Numbered from the stretch's first letter, positions 6,633 through 15,688 are shown. The stretch: DNA of 22,265 bases from an uncultured Granulicatella sp. (GCA_934193545.1 CAKPVL010000021.1:1-22265); one strand, 5' to 3'. A program made the numbers and translations. The notes: generated by a model from the sequence alone, not told the origin.

Positions 6633-8081
6633 TTATGCTTGTTGTTTTTGTTCTTTTCGTGCAATCCATGGAAGGACGAGTCCAAGTCCAAGAAGTGCGA
6701 ATGGCATAATGATATTTGAAATTAAGACAAACCACCATTCAGATGGGTCTTGCGCATAATCCACTTGTGGTACCATTCCGAGAATACATGCAAATGCGGT
6801 GAAGGCAAATCCCCAAAGTCCCATTAAGAAACCAAGCGTCTTATTGCTAATGTATTTATATTCGGCGCCTTTAAATTTGTCCCAATGACGATACAAGAAC
6901 ATAAAGGCGACAAACACCCACAAGAAGCACATTGGCGACACGATGGCATTCAAGTTTGTCATCCAAACTACAACCGTATCGATTTCCTTAAGTCCAAGAG
7001 CTGGCATAACAATGAGTGCCCCTGTCAACACCCCTGTAAGAATGTATCCGTTTCTTAACGTGCCATTCTTTGTGCGTGCACGAAGCCAGCGAGGAACATA
7101 TTCTTCTTCGGCACTACCAAGGAAGATTTGAAGTGGCGCATCAATCGATAATGCCAACGTCGCTGTTTGTCCGATAAATTGTGTTAATGCGTAAATCGTT
7201 ACAAGCACATTCCCAATATTCCAGTGTTTCCCAAGTACGGCAAATGCTTGATATGCACCATTTCGCATCAAGTCTTGAGGAATGTTATTACTATCAAAAA
7301 TCATCCCCATCGCAAATGACCCAAAGACGGCACAAATTCCCACCATCACAGCCATCGCAATCATCCCTTTTGGAAATTCTTTGGCTGGATTCTTGAGTTT
7401 ATGCACATACGGTGACATACACTCTGCTCCTCCGACCGAGAAGACGAGAAGCGCAATCGTTGTAAAGTATGAAAAATCAAACTTTGGAATATACGTTTCA
7501 ATCTTATCCATATTCGCTGTTGCTAGTTGTAAATCTGGTTTAATGAGTGGAACTCCAACGGCTAATAGGATGAACAAAATCGACATCACAAACATCGCAG
7601 TCCCAGCAATCGTCCCTAAGAATTTCAACGCACGAATTCCTTTTGTCGACACATAAAGAACGACAAGGAAAAGCGCTAGGCAGACCGTAACGAGTAGCGG
7701 AATTGGCAGTTCATCGACAATGCCTGAGTGTCCTTGGAATACCCATCCGAGCGCAATCAGAATCGTCTGTGGTTTTTGCGCTAAATAAGGAATCTGAACC
7801 ACCCAAAACGTCCATGCGGCAAAATACGCCAGTTTCTTGGTAGACGTATGTTTAATCCAATCACTGACTCCCCCTTCACTATCTTGGAACGTCGAACCGA
7901 GTTGCCCAATCATCAATGAATATGGGATAAAGTAAATCACTAAAATAATGATCCAAGATGTAATAACCACAATCCCTTGTTGGGCAAAGTTATTTACAAC
8001 ATTCCCAAGTCCCCACACAAAGTTAAATGCAATGAGCGAGATCATCAGCCAACTCAGTTGCTTTTCATTTTTTTCTTCCAT
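6633..8081 (-). CDS. APC-superfamily amino acid permease (YjeM/glutamate-GABA antiporter-like)
   Basis: This 482-residue integral membrane protein has about 12 hydrophobic segments and a short charged N-terminus (MEEKNEKQ), the usual form of APC amino acid permeases. The first helix region (SLIAFNFVWGLGNVVNNF) and the following FIPYSLMIGQLGSTFQDSEGGVSDW recall the helix 1/helix 2 EGG motif of the family; the whole resembles the YjeM/GadC branch. It lies 28 nt downstream of a C69 dipeptidase, with an AGGAGGT ribosome binding site in the gap, so the two form one operon. A plausible role is moving amino acids in exchange with products of peptide hydrolysis, but the substrate is not evident. A terminator follows directly. 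Confidence 0.88.
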   Translation of the reverse strand: MEEKNEKQLSWLMISLIAFNFVWGLGNVVNNFAQQGIVVITSWIIILVIYFIPYSLMIGQLGSTFQDSEGGVSDWIKHTSTKKLAYFAAWTFWVVQIPYLAQKPQTILIALGWVFQGHSGIVDELPIPLLVTVCLALFLVVLYVSTKGIRALKFLGTIAGTAMFVMSILFILLAVGVPLIKPDLQLATANMDKIETYIPKFDFSYFTTIALLVFSVGGAECMSPYVHKLKNPAKEFPKGMIAMAVMVGICAVFGSFAMGMIFDSNNIPQDLMRNGAYQAFAVLGKHWNIGNVLVTIYALTQFIGQTATLALSIDAPLQIFLGSAEEEYVPRWLRARTKNGTLRNGYILTGVLTGALIVMPALGLKEIDTVVVWMTNLNAIVSPMCFLWVFVAFMFLYRHWDKFKGAEYKYISNKTLGFLMGLWGFAFTAFACILGMVPQVDYAQDPSEWWFVLISNIIMPFALLGLGLVLPWIARKEQKQQA

Positions 8082-8109
8082 CTTTTAACCTCCTAAAACG
8101 AATCGCTGA

Positions 8110-9528
8110 TTAGTCACTCACTGAATAATGGTTGACCATTAAATTACTAGCACGAAGCAATACTTTGTCCAGTAATGCTGCTGTTTTTTCTTCGATATTG
8201 TCACTGATTTGTTGGTTTTCCGCCTCAAAGTCTACCACTTCTCCTTTTTCAAGACGAGCGTCGACTTGAGCAATCATCGCTTCTCCACGCGACAATGTAT
8301 TCTTTTGATAACTTTCAATATCTGCTTGATGTTCCAAGTAATGAGCATCTGCAAGACCTGCAATTAAGCGGCTTGACCAGTAGAAGGAATCCGTTGAAAC
8401 CTTCGCTGTTGTATTGGCAAAATACGCTGGCGTTGTGTCCACTTGAGTAAAGAATGGAACGGCTGTTGTAAATGGCATTGACCCATAAGAGACCCATTGA
8501 ATTCCTGTTGTATCATGCGGACGATTTGGACGAATTTGGAGGATGGCCGTTTGACTCGTACGATTAATTCCTACCGTACGGAAACGACGATTGCTCTTAC
8601 CATCGCCTAAATTTCCATAAGGATCATATGGTGTAAATTGATAATGCGTACTCATCGATTCTTTCACATCTTCAACTGTAATCTTTCGATATGGAACGCG
8701 TGCCCAAGGAATTTCAAAGCTCGTTGGAGATTGTTCCACTTCAGGATTAAACATACGTTGAATATCCCAAGCACGAGGTGTGTTATATAAGCGATCTTTA
8801 TCGCGTTGGGAACCAAATGCGTAACGTGGATTGAATGACTCTCCGTCAAAGTTCAAGTTCAAGTGATGACGAATCATAAAGTCTTTCAAATCTGGGTCGC
8901 ACATAAAGTTTTCTTTGTCTTCAAAATCAAAGAAGTCGCTGCCGAGTTGATTTGGATTCACCACATACGCATCATCCGGTACGCGGCGAGCCATCCAGTG
9001 ATGCCCCCCAATCGATTCAAGCCACCAGATTTCATTCACATCAGAAATCGCAATTCCGTTTGATTCATACGTTCCGGCAGTTTCAAGGAAATGTCCAAGA
9101 CGTTCGACCCCTTCGCGCGCCGTTTTAATATAAGGCAACACTAGAGTGAAGATGTCTTCTTCCCCAATCCCCGTTTCCACGAGTGGGTCAGCCCCTAATA
9201 CACGCGGATTTGTCGAAATCGTTTCTGTCGCACTTACCGCTACATTATAAGCATTAATTCCCGCAGCTCCCCAGATCCCCTCGTTATTGATGGCATTTGG
9301 CATAGCTGTATAACGAACGGGATTATCAGGTAAGTCTGTTTCAAATCCTGAAATCACTGCTTTATAGTGACGTGGTTGGTCTTCTGGACGTACCACAATG
9401 AATTTCTTTGGAGTGAACTCTCCATTACATGAGTCCTCTGTACGCGCTACTAGCGTTGAACCATCGTAGCTGGCCTTCTTTCCGACAAGAATCGTTGTAC
9501 ATGAATCATGCTCTTGGTCAAATCTCAT
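8110..9528 (-). CDS. pepD: Dipeptidase, peptidase family C69 (PepD/PepDA-like, Ntn-hydrolase)
   Basis: This 472-residue enzyme of family C69 hydrolyses a broad range of dipeptides in the cytoplasm. The N-terminus reads [20 protein letters not shown]. Cys10 is the expected Ntn nucleophile, exposed after removal of the preceding residues, and [13 protein letters not shown] follows as in lactic acid bacterial PepD. I place the start at 9528 and not at the in-frame ATG five codons upstream (9543). That upstream ATG is part of the ribosome binding site ATGGAGGTAG, which is 8 nt from the ATG at 9528. It is the first gene of an operon with an amino acid permease and has a good promoter upstream. Length is typical. 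Genomes of this group often hold several paralogues, so the symbol denotes the family and not a specific orthologue. Confidence 0.92.
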   Translation of the reverse strand: MRFDQEHDSCTTILVGKKASYDGSTLVARTEDSCNGEFTPKKFIVVRPEDQPRHYKAVISGFETDLPDNPVRYTAMPNAINNEGIWGAAGINAYNVAVSATETISTNPRVLGADPLVETGIGEEDIFTLVLPYIKTAREGVERLGHFLETAGTYESNGIAISDVNEIWWLESIGGHHWMARRVPDDAYVVNPNQLGSDFFDFEDKENFMCDPDLKDFMIRHHLNLNFDGESFNPRYAFGSQRDKDRLYNTPRAWDIQRMFNPEVEQSPTSFEIPWARVPYRKITVEDVKESMSTHYQFTPYDPYGNLGDGKSNRRFRTVGINRTSQTAILQIRPNRPHDTTGIQWVSYGSMPFTTAVPFFTQVDTTPAYFANTTAKVSTDSFYWSSRLIAGLADAHYLEHQADIESYQKNTLSRGEAMIAQVDARLEKGEVVDFEAENQQISDNIEEKTAALLDKVLLRASNLMVNHYSVSD

Positions 9529-9564
9529 AAAAACTACCTCCATTTACTTTGTTTCTACATTTAA

Positions 9565-9593
9565 ATTATAGCCCTATTCGCGCTAATTCTCAA
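9565..9593 (-). promoter_or_regulatory. Sigma-A promoter of the dipeptidase-permease operon
   Basis: On the minus strand TTGAGA (9593-9588), 17-nt spacer and perfect TATAAT (9570-9565), about 37 nt before the start codon. Confidence 0.85.
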
Positions 9594-9638
9594 AGGTCTC
9601 AGCGCTATTTTTCTCTGAAATTTCTTCCTAAGGATAGG

Positions 9639-9671
9639 TAAAAAAAAGAACCTAGCGTGAACTAGGTTCTT
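9639..9671 (-). terminator. Intrinsic terminator of the small membrane protein operon
   Basis: A perfect 10-bp stem AAGAACCTAG / CTAGGTTCTT (9671-9662 with 9655-9646) and 6-nt loop, followed on the minus strand by a run of T ending near 9639. It begins 10 nt after the last gene of the operon. Confidence 0.9.
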
Positions 9672-9681
9672 CCATCAAACA

Positions 9682-9945
9682 TTATTGTTTCATTCTACCT
9701 TTAAATAGCCCGTACAGCATAATCGCTGCGGAAATAATCCATAAGATTCCAACGATTGCGAGCACGTACTGAATATTAAAGTAGATTGCAGCCATACAAA
9801 GAATCATCCCCACTGCCACTACATAACGAAAATTAAAAGGGGCTACTCGGTGAATATACCAAAAAACGAAATCTTCACCAGGATTTTTTGTCACCTTATA
9901 ATCTTCTCTTAACTCTTGAAACCTCTCCTTGAACTTCTCAACCAT
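9682..9945 (-). CDS. Small membrane protein of unknown function (two transmembrane segments)
   Basis: This 87-residue protein has a charged, probably helical cytoplasmic N-terminus (MVEKFKERFQELREDYKVTKN, about 1-35). Two adjacent hydrophobic segments follow (about 41-56 and 58-80), and it ends in KGRMKQ. I do not recognise a family. It is the last gene of a three-gene operon of small membrane proteins, 11 nt after the DUF454 gene, with an AGGAGG ribosome binding site 7 nt before its ATG. Both termini are probably cytoplasmic by the positive-inside rule. Real coding status is supported by the operon spacing, the ribosome binding site and the terminator that follows. Confidence 0.75.
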   Translation of the reverse strand: MVEKFKERFQELREDYKVTKNPGEDFVFWYIHRVAPFNFRYVVAVGMILCMAAIYFNIQYVLAIVGILWIISAAIMLYGLFKGRMKQ

Positions 9946-9956
9946 CTGAATCCCTC

Positions 9957-10316
9957 CTATTTTTTATCCGGAATCACCCAAAATAGATAGTAAGTAATAA
10001 AAATCGTTAGCGCGCCAAGTCCAATTTTCACCGCCAAAATCGGAGCCAAGTAAATGGAAATGGCCATTAACAAATAGATATAAACAATAATTTTCTTCTT
10101 ACGGCTTTTCGCAATCGACTTCGTTTCACGGTAATCTGCGACATAAAGTCTGTATAATTTCGTCTGTTGAAACCACTCTTCAAACCGAGTAGAACTCTTT
10201 GAAAAGCAGACGACCGTTAGTAAGAGAAACGGTGTCGTCGGTAGTACTGGAAGTACAATCCCGATAAGTCCCAGCGCGAGCGAAATCCACGCAATTATAA
10301 AATAAATCAAACGCAT
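9957..10316 (-). CDS. YbaN/DUF454 family inner membrane protein
   Basis: This 119-residue membrane protein of the YbaN (DUF454) family starts with the characteristic MRLIYFIIAWISLALGLIGIVLPVLPTTPFLLL. The family signature is the G-x-x-G-x-x-LPVLPTTPF segment, at about residues 17-31. CFSKSSTRFEEWF follows as in YbaN, then a basic loop and two more hydrophobic segments (about 76-112). The biochemical role of the family is unknown. It is the middle gene of a compact operon, 8 nt after the upstream small membrane protein. Its GGAGGAG ribosome binding site overlaps that gene's end, which suggests coupled translation. Confidence 0.88.
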   Translation of the reverse strand: MRLIYFIIAWISLALGLIGIVLPVLPTTPFLLLTVVCFSKSSTRFEEWFQQTKLYRLYVADYRETKSIAKSRKKKIIVYIYLLMAISIYLAPILAVKIGLGALTIFITYYLFWVIPDKK

Positions 10317-10324
10317 TCTGTGTA

Positions 10325-10603
10325 CTACTCCTCCTCCACTAATTGCGCCACTCTTCGTTCAATAAAATACTCTAATACCTTTGTAAGAATAAAGAGCACA
10401 CTGACAAAATAGAAGAAATAGACAAAATAACTGATGGAGACATTAATCGCTAGAAGGAAGGTCGCCACTAGCACAATCACCCAAAACAGCTTCAGGGCGA
10501 AGATCCATCTTTGCTTCTTCATCCATTGCTTATCGGTTAATGTGTGGTCACCCTTATCAAGCGCGATAATTGTATCAATAAACTTGGTAAAACGTTCTTT
10601 CAA
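10325..10603 (-). CDS. Small membrane protein of unknown function, TTG start
   Basis: This 92-residue protein has a polar N-terminal region (about 1-32, including ALDKGDHTLTDKQWMKKQRW), two hydrophobic segments (about 33-54 and 57-78) and a charged C-terminus (ERRVAQLVEEE). The start is the TTG at 10603-10601. A GAGGAG ribosome binding site lies 7 nt upstream, and no ATG or GTG is better placed. It is the first gene of the three-gene membrane protein operon and has an extended -10 promoter about 30 nt upstream. I do not recognise a family. The general plan (cytoplasmic polar head, two helices) resembles the third gene of the operon. Confidence 0.72.
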   Translation of the reverse strand: MKERFTKFIDTIIALDKGDHTLTDKQWMKKQRWIFALKLFWVIVLVATFLLAINVSISYFVYFFYFVSVLFILTKVLEYFIERRVAQLVEEE

Positions 10604-10631
10604 GCACTGTCTCCTCTCTTTTAGTAAGCAT

Positions 10632-10660
10632 AGTGTAGCACAACCCTATAAACTAGTAAA
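10632..10660 (-). promoter_or_regulatory. Promoter of the small membrane protein operon
   Basis: On the minus strand TTTACT (10660-10655), 17-nt spacer ending in TGC and TACACT (10637-10632). The TG one base before the -10 makes it an extended -10 promoter with a weak -35. Confidence 0.62.
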
Positions 10661-10685
10661 TTTATTTTAATCGATTTTTAATACA

Positions 10686-10729
10686 TAAAAAACGCCTCTT
10701 TTGAAATCTTGCAATTCCAAAAGAAGCGT
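10686..10729 (-). terminator. Intrinsic terminator of the regulator-aminotransferase operon
   Basis: On the minus strand ACGCTTCTTTTG pairs with CAAAAGAGGCGT (12 bp, one G-U) around a 14-nt loop and is followed by TTTTTTA. It begins 15 nt after the aminotransferase stop. Confidence 0.9.
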
Positions 10730-10744
10730 CGGTATTTTATTGAA

Positions 10745-11923
10745 TTATTTTCCATTTCTTAACTTCGTAATGAAGTGTTCGATACGATCTAACGCTGTCT
10801 TCAAGTCTTCGATTGAGTAAGCGTAAGAAATACGTAGGAAGCCTTCCCCTGAGTCCCCAAAGGCTGTTCCTGGAACAACGGCTAAGCGTTCTTCCTCTAC
10901 TAAGCGCATTGCGAATTCTTCAGAGCTTAATCCGAATTGAGAAATATTTGGGAAGATGTAGAAAGCTCCAAATGGTTCAAAGCAAGGAATGCCTAAGTCT
11001 TTGAAACGTTTCACCAAGTAACGGCGACGTTGGTTGTAGCTATCGCGCATTTCTGCAATATCATCATCTGAATTACGAAGGGCATCCACACCCGCATATT
11101 GGCTAAGTGTTGGAGCTGACATAATCGCAAATTGGTGAATCTTATACATTTGTTCCATGATTGGCGCTGGAGCTAAGGCATACCCAAGTCTCCATCCAGT
11201 CATCGCGAATGCTTTTGAGAAGCCTCCGATTAAAATCGTACGGTCACGCATACCATCGATTTCTACAACAGATACGTGAGGGTTTCCTGTGTATGTTAAT
11301 TCTCCGTATAATTCGTCAGAAACAACGATAATATCGTGGCGTTTCAACACTTCACAAACCGCTTCTAAGTCTTCACGTCCCATTACAGCCCCAGTTGGGT
11401 TATTTGGGAAGTTCATTAAAATCGCTTTTGTTTTCGGTGTAATCACTGCCTCTAAATCTTCTGGCGTGATACGGAATTGGTTTTCTTCTTTTAACGGAAG
11501 AATGACAGGAGTCCCGTCTGCCATTGTAACGGCTGGAACGTATGAAACGTAACCTGGGTCACAAATAATCACTTCATCCCCTGGGTTCAAGAGAACACGC
11601 ATTGAAATATCAACGGCTTCACTTCCCCCAACGGTAATCACACATTCGTGCATTGGGTCGTATTTTACCCCGTGACGGCCTTCAGTAAAGACACATACTT
11701 CTTCACGAAGCTCTTTTAACCCTGCATTAGCTGTATAGAATGTACGGCCTTCTTGCAACGCTTTAATCGCTTCTTGACGAATATGCCAAGGCGTATCAAA
11801 ATCAGGCTCTCCAACTCCTAGGGAAATGATATCTTTGTATTCACTCGCCATATCAAAAAAACGACGAATCCCTGAAGGTTTCAAGTCCTTAATTTTATTA
11901 TTTAACATATTTTCTAAATTCAT
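10745..11923 (-). CDS. alaT: Class I/II PLP-dependent aminotransferase, AlaT/PatA-like
   Basis: This 392-residue fold type I aminotransferase has the PLP Schiff-base lysine Lys237 in GGFSKAFAMTGWRLGYA. Upstream of it are the cofactor-binding LMNFPNNPTGAV (about 169-180) and IVVSDELYGEL (about 200-210), and the N-terminal substrate-loop segment SLGVGEPDFDTPWHI. Its ATG overlaps the TGA of an Lrp/AsnC regulator (ATGA), so the two are cotranscribed and translationally coupled. The same gene pair occurs in B. subtilis as alaR-alaT (yugG-yugH), where the enzyme is an alanine transaminase. On that basis I infer interconversion of pyruvate and alanine using glutamate/2-oxoglutarate. PatA-type and aromatic aminotransferases are close relatives, so the substrate is not certain. 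A strong terminator follows. Confidence 0.85.
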   Translation of the reverse strand: MNLENMLNNKIKDLKPSGIRRFFDMASEYKDIISLGVGEPDFDTPWHIRQEAIKALQEGRTFYTANAGLKELREEVCVFTEGRHGVKYDPMHECVITVGGSEAVDISMRVLLNPGDEVIICDPGYVSYVPAVTMADGTPVILPLKEENQFRITPEDLEAVITPKTKAILMNFPNNPTGAVMGREDLEAVCEVLKRHDIIVVSDELYGELTYTGNPHVSVVEIDGMRDRTILIGGFSKAFAMTGWRLGYALAPAPIMEQMYKIHQFAIMSAPTLSQYAGVDALRNSDDDIAEMRDSYNQRRRYLVKRFKDLGIPCFEPFGAFYIFPNISQFGLSSEEFAMRLVEEERLAVVPGTAFGDSGEGFLRISYAYSIEDLKTALDRIEHFITKLRNGK

Positions 11924-12414
11924 GGAGTAACCACCTGACGTTTATCATCTGCTTTACCGACAAACATTGTGCCGTGATCTTTGTATTGTTTTAATACAAC
12001 ATGTGTTTTAGTAGATTGTACTTCATCAATCACTGAAAGACGTGAAGATACGAAGTTCGCGATTTCACGCATTGGCGCTTTTTTCAATTGCACCATGAAA
12101 TCATATCCACCTGACATTAAGTAGACAGCTTCCACTTCTGGGAAATGATAGATTTTTTCCGCAATACGGTCGAATCCTTTTCCTTTTTGAGGATTTACTT
12201 TTAATTCGATAATCGCTGAAACATTCACGTTATCAGTTTTTTCCCAGTTGATTAATGTATGGTAGCCACAAATAATTTTGGCTTCTTCCATCTCTTTAAT
12301 ACGACGTGTTACTTCATCCACGTCAATTTCTAATAAAGAGGCAATTTCTTCTGGTGTTAAACGACTATTCTTCTCGATTAATTTTAAGATTTGCTCGTTC
12401 ACTTCTTTGAACAT
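11920..12414 (-). CDS. alaR: Lrp/AsnC family transcriptional regulator, AlaR-like
   Basis: This 164-residue protein has an N-terminal winged helix-turn-helix (about 1-60, with RLTPEEIASLLEIDVDEVTRRIKEME as the recognition region) and a C-terminal RAM/effector-binding domain (about 68-150, ASAIIEL...FPEVEAVYLMSGGYDFMVQL), the Lrp/AsnC plan. Such proteins form dimers to octamers and respond to amino acids. Its position directly before and overlapping an aminotransferase gene matches B. subtilis alaR-alaT, where the regulator controls its own operon. I infer the same here, with alanine as the likely signal. The ribosome binding site AAAGGAGG is about 8 nt before the ATG. The protein ends in a short polar tail (KADDKRQVVTP). 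Confidence 0.87.
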   Translation of the reverse strand: MFKEVNEQILKLIEKNSRLTPEEIASLLEIDVDEVTRRIKEMEEAKIICGYHTLINWEKTDNVNVSAIIELKVNPQKGKGFDRIAEKIYHFPEVEAVYLMSGGYDFMVQLKKAPMREIANFVSSRLSVIDEVQSTKTHVVLKQYKDHGTMFVGKADDKRQVVTP

Positions 12415-12459
12415 AGGCTTTCCTCCTTTAGTCGCGTCCGCAACTTTATGTACTTATCT

Positions 12460-12465
12460 ATTGTA
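12460..12465 (-). promoter_or_regulatory. -10 element upstream of the regulator-aminotransferase operon
   Basis: On the minus strand GGG-TACAAT lies about 45 nt before the regulator's start codon. Only a weak -35 (TTAGGA, 18 nt upstream) is visible, which could fit a promoter that depends on the Lrp-type regulator. The -10 alone is moderately supported. Confidence 0.5.
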
Positions 12466-12527
12466 CCCTTTTTTCGCTAGAATTCCTAAGAATTTATTGC
12501 GACTTTATGAAATTTATAAAAATTATC

Positions 12528-12556
12528 AAAAAACTCTCTTCTATGATAGAAGAGAG
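12528..12556 (-). terminator. Intrinsic terminator of recG-plsX
   Basis: On the minus strand CTCTCTTCTA and TAGAAGAGAG form a perfect 10-bp stem with a TCA loop, followed by TTTTTT (12533-12528). It begins 10 nt after the plsX stop. Confidence 0.9.
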
Positions 12557-12566
12557 CTTTATATCC

Positions 12567-13574
12567 TTATTCCGCTGTTTGTTCAAAGTGAGCAACTAAG
12601 TCGTTGATGACTCCACTGGACACGATTGTATCGATTTGTTTCATCGCATGGTACACGCTATCTGATTTTGAAGAACCGTGTGATTTCACGACTGCTCCCT
12701 TAAGACCAAAGAGCACCGCACCCCCGAATTGTGAGTAGTCCAATGTATTCTTTAATCCGTAGAACGTATTCTTGAGTAAGAGCGCTCCAAGTTTTCCTTG
12801 GATTCCTTGCCCTTTGATGCCTTCTTTTAGAAGACCCATCATCGCAAGCGCTGTTCCTTCGATTGTTTTCAATACGGCGTTTCCTGTGAATCCGTCTGTT
12901 ACAACGACATCCGCAGCACCTGTTAAGATGTCACGAGCTTCCACGTTTCCGACGAAGTTTAAGCTATCGTCTTCTTTCAAGAGACCATAAACTTCTTTTG
13001 CGAGTTCGTTCCCTTTTCCTTCTTCAGCTCCATTATTTAATAAGCCGACTGTTGGGTTTTCATAGCCAAGAACGTATTTTGAATAGTAGCTTCCAAGAAT
13101 CCCGAATTGGTGAACGTTTTTCGGTTTACATTCCGCGTTTGCACCCACATCCATCATAATAAATTGACGGTTTTCTTTTCCAAGAACAGGCAACACTGGC
13201 ATTAATCCTGGACGGTCGATTCCTTTAATACGGCCAACCACTAATAATCCAGCCGTTAGAAGAGCCCCTGTATTTCCGCAAGAGAAGAGCGCGTCGGCTT
13301 CTCCTTCTTTAACAGCTTTAGCGGCAACGACCATTGAAGCGTCTTTCTTTGAGCGAATCGCTTTAACCGGTTCGTCATCAGAGTTGATTTTTTCTGAACA
13401 GTGAATCACGCGAATATTTGGAAGTGATTCCTCCAAGCATGCATTCACTTTTGCTTCGTCTCCGTATAATTGAAACTCGACAGTTGGCATTTCCTTTGCT
13501 GCAAGGACGACCCCTTGGACGATTTCTTTAGGAGCGTTATCTCCACCCATCGCGTCAATTGCAATTCTTACCAT
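12567..13574 (-). CDS. plsX: Phosphate acyltransferase PlsX
   Basis: This 335-residue enzyme makes acyl-phosphate from acyl-ACP and phosphate, the first step of the PlsX/PlsY route to phosphatidic acid at the membrane. The N-terminus MVRIAIDAMGGDNAPKEIV is the family signature; VVTDGFTGNAVLKTIEG (about 220-236) and the glycine-rich GGAVLFGLKGAVVKSHGSS near the C-terminus are also conserved. An in-frame GTG lies eight codons upstream, but the ribosome binding site GGAGGAAC falls between it and the ATG at 13574-13572, so I take the ATG as the start. recG ends 36 nt upstream and the two are probably cotranscribed. B. subtilis has fapR between recG and plsX, and fabD after it; neither is present here. 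A terminator follows directly. Confidence 0.94.
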   Translation of the reverse strand: MVRIAIDAMGGDNAPKEIVQGVVLAAKEMPTVEFQLYGDEAKVNACLEESLPNIRVIHCSEKINSDDEPVKAIRSKKDASMVVAAKAVKEGEADALFSCGNTGALLTAGLLVVGRIKGIDRPGLMPVLPVLGKENRQFIMMDVGANAECKPKNVHQFGILGSYYSKYVLGYENPTVGLLNNGAEEGKGNELAKEVYGLLKEDDSLNFVGNVEARDILTGAADVVVTDGFTGNAVLKTIEGTALAMMGLLKEGIKGQGIQGKLGALLLKNTFYGLKNTLDYSQFGGAVLFGLKGAVVKSHGSSKSDSVYHAMKQIDTIVSSGVINDLVAHFEQTAE

Positions 13575-13610
13575 TGTTGTTCCTCCTCTTCTAGCCACGT
13601 GGCCGTGAAG

Positions 13611-15662
13611 TTATCCATTGATTTCTTTCGTTGTTTGTTCGATAAATGCCTTCATGCGTTTTGTCTCGGCTTTTTCTCCTGTTGGATCTTCCGAGGCATA
13701 AAGGATCGCATCTTTACGTGCTTGTTCTAGTATATCATAATCTCGTATTAAATCGGCAATCTTAAAGTCTGGAATACCGGACTGTTTTACCCCAAATACA
13801 TCCCCAGAACCGCGAAGCTCTAAGTCTTTTTGACTGAGATAAAATCCATCCGTCGACTCACACATAATGCGCATGCGCTCTTTTCCGTTTTCGGTCTTCG
13901 GACTTGCCACTAAAATACAGCTTGAGGCATGTTGTCCACGGCCGACACGTCCACGCAATTGATGGAGTTGGGCCAATCCAAATCGGTCCGCATCCAAGAT
14001 GACCATCACTGTGGCATTTGGCACGTCCACCCCAACTTCGATCACCGTTGTGGAAACGAGCACTTGTAGTTTATTCGCTTTAAAGTCCGCCATCACCGCT
14101 TCTTTTTCTTCCGCTGGCATTTTCCCGTGCAAGAGTCCCACTTTCACACGGTCTGAGAAATGCGCTGAAATCATGCGGTAAATCTCCTCGGCGTTTTGCA
14201 CATCGAGATGCTCCGACTCTTCAATCAGTGGCGAAATCATATACGCTTGTCGCCCTTCTTGAATTTGACGTTCTACAAAATTGAAAATCTGTTCCATTTC
14301 CTGCTCGCGAACCCAAGACGTCTTAATCGGCTGACGACCACGAGGAATTTCACTCAAAATGGACGTATCCATTTCCCCAAAAGCCGTAATCGCAAGCGTA
14401 CGAGGAATTGGTGTCGCCGTCATTTGAAGCACGTTCACGCCTGCTCCTTTTCCAGCAAGCGCCTGACGTTGTTGCACCCCGAAGCGATGTTGCTCGTCGA
14501 TGACGACAAAGGCCAAGTCTTTAAAAATCACATCTTGTTGGAACAAGGCATGCGTCCCGATTATGAGGTTCGCCTCGCCACTTTCGATTTGCGCGAGTAA
14601 CTCTTTTCGCTTCTTCTGCGAACGATTCATACTTCCGGTTAGCAACACTGCCTTCAACGGTGTCCCCTGAATCAATTTTTCAATCGTCAGCATATGTTGT
14701 TCCGCCAAGATTTCAGTAGGAACCATGAGCGCTGCTTGCTTACCTGTCAGAGCCGTTGCGACCATCGCAATCGTCGCCACAATCGTCTTCCCGCTCCCTA
14801 CGTCCCCTTGCAAGAGACGATTCATCTCATAAGGCGCACGCAGGTCAAAGCAAATCTCGTTCACGACTTTCTTTTGCCCATCCGTCAGTTCAAACGGCAA
14901 CGTCTGAATAAAGGCCTTCAACGCGGCATTATCATACAACACCGCTTGCCCTTTTGTTTGCTGGTGGCGCTTCTGACGCATCCATTGCAAGCGCAGTTGA
15001 TATAAGAAGAGCTCCTGGTAGACGAGCTGATATTGCGCACTCTGTCTTTCCAGTTCATCTTTTGGAAAATGCATTGCCCGTACAGCATCCCTATGCCCCA
15101 TCAAGTGGTGCGACGCCGTCAATTCTTCTGGCAACACTTCTGGAATTTTATCTTCAAAACGATCCATCGCCGTACGTACAAGTTTCAGAATCGTCGCCTG
15201 CTTCAACGATTTATTCGTGCGATAAACCGCCTCAACTTGGTCACCTTCTTCGTCCTCCACGTTTCGGTTCGATAAGATTTTCATCCCCATCAAAGTAGAG
15301 CGCTTCGCATCCCATTTCCCGTAGATAGCAATTTCTTCGCCTTGAACCACTTTATCTTTTAAATACGGCTGATTAAAGAACGCAACTTGGATGACTTGCT
15401 GGTCAATCGCCATGCGAAACGCCAAACGGTTCTTCTTGAAGCCGTAATAGCTCACAACCGGTTGCGTCGCCACAAGCCCTTTCAGCGTGACTTTCTCTTG
15501 GTCCATGATACTTTGCACATCGCGAATCTGAATATCTTCATAACGAAACGGAAAATGCGTTAACAAGTCATAGACGGTCTCGATGCCAAGCTCGGCTAAT
15601 GGCTCTAATCGTTTTGGTCCAACGCCTGGCAAGACTTGCACACTTTGAAAGACTTCATTCAT
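13611..15662 (-). CDS. recG: ATP-dependent DNA helicase RecG
   Basis: This 683-residue RecG is of normal length. It remodels stalled replication forks and Holliday junctions. The N-terminal wedge/OB region (about 1-240) includes [24 protein letters not shown] and FRYEDI. Helicase domain 1 has Walker A GDVGSGKT at 286-293 and the DExH motif DEQH at 389-392, then [11 protein letters not shown]. Domain 2 has [15 protein letters not shown] and QLRGRVGRG. The C-terminal [20 protein letters not shown] is the conserved TRG-type motif. The start ATG at 15662 has AAAGGA about 11 nt upstream. It has its own promoter and is the first gene of a recG-plsX operon. The 800 nt upstream, up to yloV, are non-coding and rich in repeats. 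Confidence 0.96.
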   Translation of the reverse strand: MNEVFQSVQVLPGVGPKRLEPLAELGIETVYDLLTHFPFRYEDIQIRDVQSIMDQEKVTLKGLVATQPVVSYYGFKKNRLAFRMAIDQQVIQVAFFNQPYLKDKVVQGEEIAIYGKWDAKRSTLMGMKILSNRNVEDEEGDQVEAVYRTNKSLKQATILKLVRTAMDRFEDKIPEVLPEELTASHHLMGHRDAVRAMHFPKDELERQSAQYQLVYQELFLYQLRLQWMRQKRHQQTKGQAVLYDNAALKAFIQTLPFELTDGQKKVVNEICFDLRAPYEMNRLLQGDVGSGKTIVATIAMVATALTGKQAALMVPTEILAEQHMLTIEKLIQGTPLKAVLLTGSMNRSQKKRKELLAQIESGEANLIIGTHALFQQDVIFKDLAFVVIDEQHRFGVQQRQALAGKGAGVNVLQMTATPIPRTLAITAFGEMDTSILSEIPRGRQPIKTSWVREQEMEQIFNFVERQIQEGRQAYMISPLIEESEHLDVQNAEEIYRMISAHFSDRVKVGLLHGKMPAEEKEAVMADFKANKLQVLVSTTVIEVGVDVPNATVMVILDADRFGLAQLHQLRGRVGRGQHASSCILVASPKTENGKERMRIMCESTDGFYLSQKDLELRGSGDVFGVKQSGIPDFKIADLIRDYDILEQARKDAILYASEDPTGEKAETKRMKAFIEQTTKEING

Positions 15663-15688
15663 CCAATCACATCCTTTCTACTTTAATA

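Noticed and set aside
14196..14600. A 134-codon plus-strand frame inside recG.
   Set aside because: It is antisense to well-conserved helicase motifs and has no initiation signals.
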